In this document: positions 59,712 to 64,000 of the stretch, one piece after another
How the letters are laid out: the number at the start of each line of letters is the position of its first letter
How positions within the stretch are numbered: the first letter of the stretch is position 1
DNA from: Chitinophagales bacterium
GTDB lineage: Bacteria > Bacteroidota > Bacteroidia > Chitinophagales > Saprospiraceae
Assembly (NCBI GenBank): GCA_017303875.1
Contig: JAFLBP010000004.1
Coordinates: forward strand, 1-64,000
DNA length: 64,000 bases
Reading direction: 5' to 3'
Program-made: the position numbers and the translations under genes
The notes under the pieces: generated by a model
Told to the model about the DNA's origin: nothing
The model's input: the letters and a program-made list of their open reading frames with translations, nothing else
Database searches by the model: none

Positions 59712-60746
59712 TTATCTGAATCTTTTAAAATTGGGTTTTTGGTTCTTATCAATTTCTTTAAAGTTTTCAAACGTGTAGGCCTTTGAATCAGCTAGGGATT
59801 TTGCTATCCATTCAAGCAAATCAGCAAAGTCGGTGTTTAAACTTCTGAGGTTTGACAATTGCTCCCAATCAAGTTCCATTTGCTCAAAACCTTGTGTTAT
59901 TTGCTTGATTTTGAACTTATTACTAATATGAAGTTCAAAATCTTCTTGCTTCATTTCTGTGATTTCACTGACATCTGGAAATTCATTAATCACATCAAAT
60001 GTTAGTCCAAATGTTGAAATTTTTACTCCATAAGAATTGCCTAATCGAATTAATTCTTCCAAAAGGCTATCTTTAATCTCAGTAGCAACCACTAAATGTG
60101 CTTCATGCGCCCATTTACTGTTGCTGACACATTGAAAAAAGTATTCTCGATAGTTTGATGAACGAAGGTCTGCTTTCAACTCGATAGACGTTATTTTGAA
60201 AGCTTGCTCCCCCAAACCATTCATCATGCTAAGGATACTTTTATCCATATTAAAATTATCTTCCGAAAGAATTAAATCTTTCCATTGTAACAATACTAAA
60301 TCAGGATATTTCCATTTATTTAATCCTTTAGTTGCTTTTTTACCTTTAGTATGTTCTATGATCATAGGGCGAATATTACTTTCCCCCAACTCGCAATATT
60401 TTTTATAAATGATCCTGAATTTTTCTTCGACCTGCTGCTCTCTTCCCGAAGCAATTTTTTCTACCTTTTCGTATTCAATGAGTTTATTACTATGTAAGTT
60501 TTCTACAGGAATTTCCTCTATTGTTTTGAGGTAATATCCTTGTCCATTATTTTTTTTGGTCAAAAGCGACTTTGGATCTTTGCTTAAGATAGTTAAATAT
60601 TGCCGTATTGTACTTTCTTTCTCATTTGGCAACTTTTCAGAAAGCATCCTTGCAAGGTCTACACCGTTAACAGAATTATCGGCTCCTTCCGTCAAAAGAT
60701 CGGGAAGAAACTTTTCGATTTGCTCTATCAAAGTTAATTTTGTCAT
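59712..60746 (-). CDS. COG2958-like winged-helix/nuclease protein inserted in the nuo operon
   Basis: A 344-residue protein. N-terminus: LDLLTEGADNSVNGVDLARMLSEKLPNEKESTIRQYLTILSKDPKSLLTKKNNGQGYYL, a winged-helix or HARE-HTH-like DNA-binding region. About 130-240 contains YPDLVLLQWK...ITSIELKADLRSSNYREYFFQCVSNSKWAHEAHLVVATE, a PD-(D/E)xK layout (D149 region, then E-x-K). The recognition as COG2958/HrgA-like is from memory. AT-rich and unlike its neighbours (nuoF 18 bp upstream, nuoG 46 bp downstream), so it was probably acquired. Possible restriction or DNA-defence role. Cotranscription with nuo genes is likely from spacing. Confidence 0.65.
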   Translation of the reverse strand: MTKLTLIEQIEKFLPDLLTEGADNSVNGVDLARMLSEKLPNEKESTIRQYLTILSKDPKSLLTKKNNGQGYYLKTIEEIPVENLHSNKLIEYEKVEKIASGREQQVEEKFRIIYKKYCELGESNIRPMIIEHTKGKKATKGLNKWKYPDLVLLQWKDLILSEDNFNMDKSILSMMNGLGEQAFKITSIELKADLRSSNYREYFFQCVSNSKWAHEAHLVVATEIKDSLLEELIRLGNSYGVKISTFGLTFDVINEFPDVSEITEMKQEDFELHISNKFKIKQITQGFEQMELDWEQLSNLRSLNTDFADLLEWIAKSLADSKAYTFENFKEIDKNQKPNFKRFR

Positions 60747-60764
60747 GACAGCTAAAATAGTAAC

Positions 60765-62108
60765 TTAAACCGTTGCGAGCGGTTCTTTCACCAATCCGTA
60801 ATTCCGTTCCATACAAGCTTTTGGCTCGTTGATATGCCATTCAAATTCCTCGCGGAAGTGGCGGATGGCGGCGGAAACGGGCCACGCGGCGGCATCGCCG
60901 AGCGGACAAATGGTATTACCTTCAATTTTTTTGGCCACATCGCTCAAAAGATCGATGTCGCTGAGTTTGCCCTGGCCATTTTCGAGGCGCCAGAGTACTT
61001 TTTCCATCCAGCCGGTACCTTCGCGGCAGGGCGAACACTGGCCGCAGGACTCATGGTGGTAGAAGCGGGAGAAATTCCAGGTATTGCGTACAATGCACTG
61101 GTCTTCATCATACACGATAAAACCACCCGAACCGAGCATGGAGCCACTGGCAAAACCGCCATCGGAGAGGCTTTCGTAGGTCATCAGGCGCTGTTCGCCA
61201 TTGGCCGTTTTCGTGATGAGGAAGTGGGGCAAAATGGGTACGGAAGAGCCGCCGGGCACACAGGCCTTGATGCGCTTGCCGTTTTTAATGCCGCCGCACC
61301 ATTCGTCGGAATAGATAAATTCCTCTACCGGAACGCCGAGTTCAATCTCATAAACACCGGGCTTGTTGATGTTGCCGCTGGCACTGATGAGTTTGGTGCC
61401 GGTGCTTTTGCCGATACCGATTTTAGCATATTCGTCGCCGCCGTCGTTCACGATGGGCACCACGGCTGCAATAGTTTCTACGTTATTAACCACCGTCGGG
61501 CTTTGCCACAGCCCTTTTACTGCCGGGAACGGCGGTTTTACCCGCGGGTTGCCGCGTTTGCCTTCCAGGCTTTCAATCAGGGCGGTTTCTTCGCCACAGA
61601 TATAAGCGCCGGCGCCGGGCGTCACATGCAGGTCGAGGTCGAAGCCGGTTCCGAGGATGTTTTTACCTAACCAGCCGTTGGCATAAGCCTCTTTGATGGC
61701 TTTTTCAAGAATAAAAACCACCCAGGAATATTCCCCGCGAATGTAAATATAGGAGGTGTTGGCGCCGAGCGCAAAGGAAGAGAGAATCATACCTTCAATC
61801 AGCAGGTGCGGAATCTTCTCCATCAGGTAGCGATCCTTAAATGTACCAGGCTCACTCTCGTCGGCATTGCACAACAAGTAACGCGGAACGCCCTCCGGCT
61901 TGGCAATGAAAGACCATTTCATGCCGGTTGGGAAGCCTGCGCCACCGCGACCGCGGAGGCCCGACTTTTTCACCTCTTCCACCACGTCTTCAGGCGCCAT
62001 GGTTTTCAGTGCCTTTTCCACCGCGCGATAACCGCCGTGTTTGCGGTAAACCTCGTAGGTGTTGATGCCCTCCACGTGGGCGTGTTCCAAAAGTAATTTA
62101 CGACCCAT
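60765..62108 (-). CDS. nuoF: NADH-quinone oxidoreductase subunit F
   Basis: A 447-residue flavoprotein. NADH/FMN site GLRGRGGAGFPTGMKWSFI, RYLLCNADESEPGTFKDRYLME, GAGAYICGEETALIESLEGKRGNPR, and the N3 4Fe-4S site SCGQCSPCREGTGW with a further Cys in ICPLGDAA. Accepts hydride from NADH and passes electrons on to the 2Fe-2S and 4Fe-4S chain. It is normal length. 135 bp from the DUF2750 gene upstream. Confidence 0.98.
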   Translation of the reverse strand: MGRKLLLEHAHVEGINTYEVYRKHGGYRAVEKALKTMAPEDVVEEVKKSGLRGRGGAGFPTGMKWSFIAKPEGVPRYLLCNADESEPGTFKDRYLMEKIPHLLIEGMILSSFALGANTSYIYIRGEYSWVVFILEKAIKEAYANGWLGKNILGTGFDLDLHVTPGAGAYICGEETALIESLEGKRGNPRVKPPFPAVKGLWQSPTVVNNVETIAAVVPIVNDGGDEYAKIGIGKSTGTKLISASGNINKPGVYEIELGVPVEEFIYSDEWCGGIKNGKRIKACVPGGSSVPILPHFLITKTANGEQRLMTYESLSDGGFASGSMLGSGGFIVYDEDQCIVRNTWNFSRFYHHESCGQCSPCREGTGWMEKVLWRLENGQGKLSDIDLLSDVAKKIEGNTICPLGDAAAWPVSAAIRHFREEFEWHINEPKACMERNYGLVKEPLATV

Positions 62109-62216
62109 AAATCACGAGTTAAGCATTTTGAGCAGATAACAACTATATGCTCCCCCAAAACGCTTGTTTTTTATTATTTTAACCTCGAAAAGTCTCAAGA
62201 AACTATGATAAACAAT

Positions 62217-62247
62217 TCATCGTTCATCACTTATCGTTCATCGTTAT
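62217..62247 (+). repeat. TCATCGTT short-word repeat
   Basis: TTCATCGTTCATCACTTATCG words at the end of the DUF2750 gene and before nuoF. Same family as 47053-47083. Confidence 0.55.
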
Positions 62248-62639
62248 TCCTCTCCTTCTTCGCGGTCCAAAAGTTCTTGTATGTCGGTTTTCAGGGTTTC
62301 GGGCTGAATGACGACGCTTAGGAAATCAGGTGTTGGAAAAGCCGCCACCATCAAACCCTCGTTTTTAAAATCGTCGAGCCATTCCATTAATTCAATCAAA
62401 TCCAGATTTTCCACACGAAAATCGTCGAAGTCACCTTCTTTTCTGAAGTATTCGGCGAATTCAAGATCGGGGAAAAGCAGCATTACATCTTTATCATCCT
62501 GTTCAAGCATCAGCCAGCCTTCGTCGTCGAACAAACCGAAAACCTCTTCTTCTGCAACAGCGCGTTTCACGAAGTATTTGTAGCGATTTTCCGGCTTTTT
62601 GCGCAGAATTTCGGTAAATTCGGTGTAAGTTAAAGGCAT
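62244..62639 (-). CDS. DUF2750-family protein
   Basis: A 131-residue acidic protein. The opening LTYTEFTEILRKKPENRYKYFVKRAVAEEEVFGLFDDEGWLMLEQDDKDVMLLFPDLEFAEYF matches the DUF2750 pattern (RY.YFiKk.....E.vwGL.dd.gW....D) and ends PTPDFLSVVIQPETLKTDIQELL. Function unknown; related proteins are annotated as immunity-like or stress proteins. It lies between nuoE (16 bp) and nuoF on the same strand and is likely cotranscribed. GC content like its neighbours, so it is not an obvious recent insertion. Confidence 0.8.
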   Translation of the reverse strand: MPLTYTEFTEILRKKPENRYKYFVKRAVAEEEVFGLFDDEGWLMLEQDDKDVMLLFPDLEFAEYFRKEGDFDDFRVENLDLIELMEWLDDFKNEGLMVAAFPTPDFLSVVIQPETLKTDIQELLDREEGEE

Positions 62640-62654
62640 GTTCCGGCTTGAAAT

Positions 62655-63206
62655 TTAGTGCATTTTCCAGGTGCCCTTATCGATTTTGCCAGCGCGGCAA
62701 TCCTCGATGAACTGGTCGATTTTGGCTTCCGTCAGGTGCTCGTGAAAGAATTCGCCCACCTGCATCATCGGGGCATAACCGCAGGCGCCGAGGCATTCCA
62801 CTTCTTTAATGGTAAAAAAGCCATCAGCCGTGGTTTCGCCGGTTTTGATGCCGAGTTTTTGCTGGGTATACGCCACGATGCGCTCTGCGCCTTCAATGGC
62901 ACAGGGACCGGTATGGCAAAATTCGAGCACGTATTTCCCGACAGGCGCCAGGTTGTACATCGTGTAAAAGGTAGCCACCTCATACACTTCGATCGGGGTA
63001 ATGCCAAGTACTTCGGCCAAGTGGTCCATGGCGGCAATGCTCAGCCATCCGCCGTTTTCCTCCTGCGTAATATGCAGCGCACGGATCAGCGCGCTTTTTT
63101 GCTTGCCCTCCGGAAAACGCTGCATCAATTCCCTGATTTCGGCCAATGTAGCCGGAGAAAATTGAAAAGGCGCGCCGTTGCTTACTGGTGTTGCGTGTGA
63201 TGCCAT
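62655..63206 (-). CDS. nuoE: NADH-quinone oxidoreductase subunit E
   Basis: A 183-residue protein from the Met at 63206; the longer frame (63251) would overlap nuoD. Thioredoxin-like 2Fe-2S subunit with FCHTGPCAIEGAERIVAY and EVECLGACGYAPMMQV, giving the C-x4-C...C-x3-C ligands of N1a. The helical N-terminal region is FSPATLAEIRELMQRFPEGKQKSALIRALHITQEENGGWLSIAAMDHLAEVLGI. Works with NuoF. Confidence 0.96.
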   Translation of the reverse strand: MASHATPVSNGAPFQFSPATLAEIRELMQRFPEGKQKSALIRALHITQEENGGWLSIAAMDHLAEVLGITPIEVYEVATFYTMYNLAPVGKYVLEFCHTGPCAIEGAERIVAYTQQKLGIKTGETTADGFFTIKEVECLGACGYAPMMQVGEFFHEHLTEAKIDQFIEDCRAGKIDKGTWKMH

Positions 63207-63222
63207 AATATATTGGTGTGAA

Positions 63223-64000
63223 TCAGGCGTCGAGTTCGCCGGCAATGACATTCATGGAACTCATGGTCAGGATGGCATCCGACAACATGGCGCCTTTAAT
63301 CATTTCCGGATAAGCTTGATAATAAATGAAACAGGGACGGCGGAAGTGCAGGCGATACGGCGTGCGGCCGCCATCGCTGACGAGGTAGTAACCCAACTCG
63401 CCATTGCCGCCTTCCACAGCGTGGTACACTTCTCCTTTGGGAATCGGCACCTCGCCCATCACTACTTTAAAGTGATAAATGAGGGCTTCCATCTTGGTAT
63501 ATACCTCGTCTTTGGCAGGGAGGTAGTAGTCCGGCACGTCGGCATGATAAGCGCCTTCGGGCAGGTTGGCATAAGCGTCGTTGATAATTTTAAGGCTCTG
63601 ACGGATTTCCTCCTGGCGCACCATGAAACGGTCGTAGGTGTCGCCGTTTTGGCCTACCGGAATGATGAAGTCGAAGTCCTCATAGCTGGAATAGGGCGTC
63701 ATTACCCGAACGTCGTAGTCGACACCCGCAGCGCGAAGATTTGGGCCGGTAAAGCCGTAGTTCATGGCCATTTCGGCACTGATGGGGCCGGCGTTGATTA
63801 CGCGGTCCATGAAAATACGGTTGCGCTCCAGCATTCGGGCAAATTCTTCGAAGCGGGGCGGGAATGTTTTGAGGAAATCTTTGAGTTTGGCGTGGAAGCC
63901 CGGCGTGAAGTCGCGTTCCATACCGCCGATGCGACCGATGTTGGTCGTCAGGCGGGCGCCGCAGACTTCTTCAAACATATCGTAGATGCGTTCGCGCTCC
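63223..64000 (-). CDS. nuoD: NADH-quinone oxidoreductase subunit D, partial
   Basis: The reading frame is open to the right edge, so the N-terminal part is missing. The visible 258 residues include ERIYDMFEEVCGARLTTNIGRIGGMERDFTPGF, FTGPNLRAAGVDYDVRVMTPYSSYEDFDFIIPVGQNGDTYDRFMVRQEEIRQSLKII, and the end KGAMLSDAILTMSSMNVIAGELDA. Forms the quinone-binding chamber with NuoB. 16 bp upstream of nuoE. Confidence 0.97.
   Translation of the reverse strand, partial: ERERIYDMFEEVCGARLTTNIGRIGGMERDFTPGFHAKLKDFLKTFPPRFEEFARMLERNRIFMDRVINAGPISAEMAMNYGFTGPNLRAAGVDYDVRVMTPYSSYEDFDFIIPVGQNGDTYDRFMVRQEEIRQSLKIINDAYANLPEGAYHADVPDYYLPAKDEVYTKMEALIYHFKVVMGEVPIPKGEVYHAVEGGNGELGYYLVSDGGRTPYRLHFRRPCFIYYQAYPEMIKGAMLSDAILTMSSMNVIAGELDA

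Overview
This window is a Bacteroidota chromosome segment, most likely from the Saprospiria/Cytophagia side. Three things point there: several type IX secretion (T9SS) C-terminal sorting domains of type A and one of type B (gliding-motility style), LytS/LytTR regulation with a beta-propeller sensor, and a complex I operon whose NuoG is the short form (about 310 residues) without the molybdopterin-like domain. Most of the window is moderately GC-rich. Positions 1-7300 and the gene at 59712-60746 are visibly AT-richer and look acquired.

Positions 1-8780 are accessory. All genes are on the minus strand: a small membrane protein, a TIR-domain protein, an Rpn/PD-(D/E)XK nuclease, two secreted proteins, a HEPN-like protein preceded by a tRNA-like element, a Fic protein and a tyrosine recombinase. 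The units are separated by foldable inverted-repeat sites that behave like integron attC sites. In three consecutive units the heptamer that opens the unit is exactly complementary to the heptamer that opens its own terminal hairpin site. I read this as an integron-like (CALIN or reverse-integron) cassette array. The adjacent recombinase is not a canonical IntI; it carries an unusual N-terminal half and is bracketed by two near-identical 17-bp palindromes.

Positions 8900-14500 hold a Zn-ribbon protein and a four-gene sulfur oxidation cluster on the minus strand: a TsdA-like dihaem cytochrome, a SoxB-like hydrolase, a DsrE-like protein and an MBL/double-rhodanese protein. Positions 14780-28700 are mostly housekeeping: a PDZ/T9SS protein, sucC, a LytS/LytTR-type two-component pair, a DUF1573 protein, a GT2 glycosyltransferase, then a tight run of TrmH-like methyltransferase, binding-protein-like lipoprotein, SUI1/YciH, lipid kinase and RluA-type pseudouridine synthase, and an exported superoxide dismutase. 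Positions 29000-41550 carry very large cell-surface genes: an alpha-2-macroglobulin-like lipoprotein, a CHU_C-domain protein, a tail-fibre/S74-like repeat protein with its small T9SS partner, and a small YXWGXW-type protein. Positions 41700-49840 hold a fatty acid desaturase, a GNAT-like protein, glycosyltransferases, a FkbM methyltransferase, an exonuclease, and two exported proteins.

Positions 49924-64000 are the complex I operon (nuoD to nuoN, read leftwards; nuoD runs off the right edge). It contains three guests: a DUF2750 protein between nuoE and nuoF, an AT-rich nuclease-like gene between nuoF and nuoG, and a GT39-like glycosyltransferase between nuoL and nuoM. Intergenic regions contain several large palindromes and short-word tandem repeats, including a GCGGAAT heptamer array.
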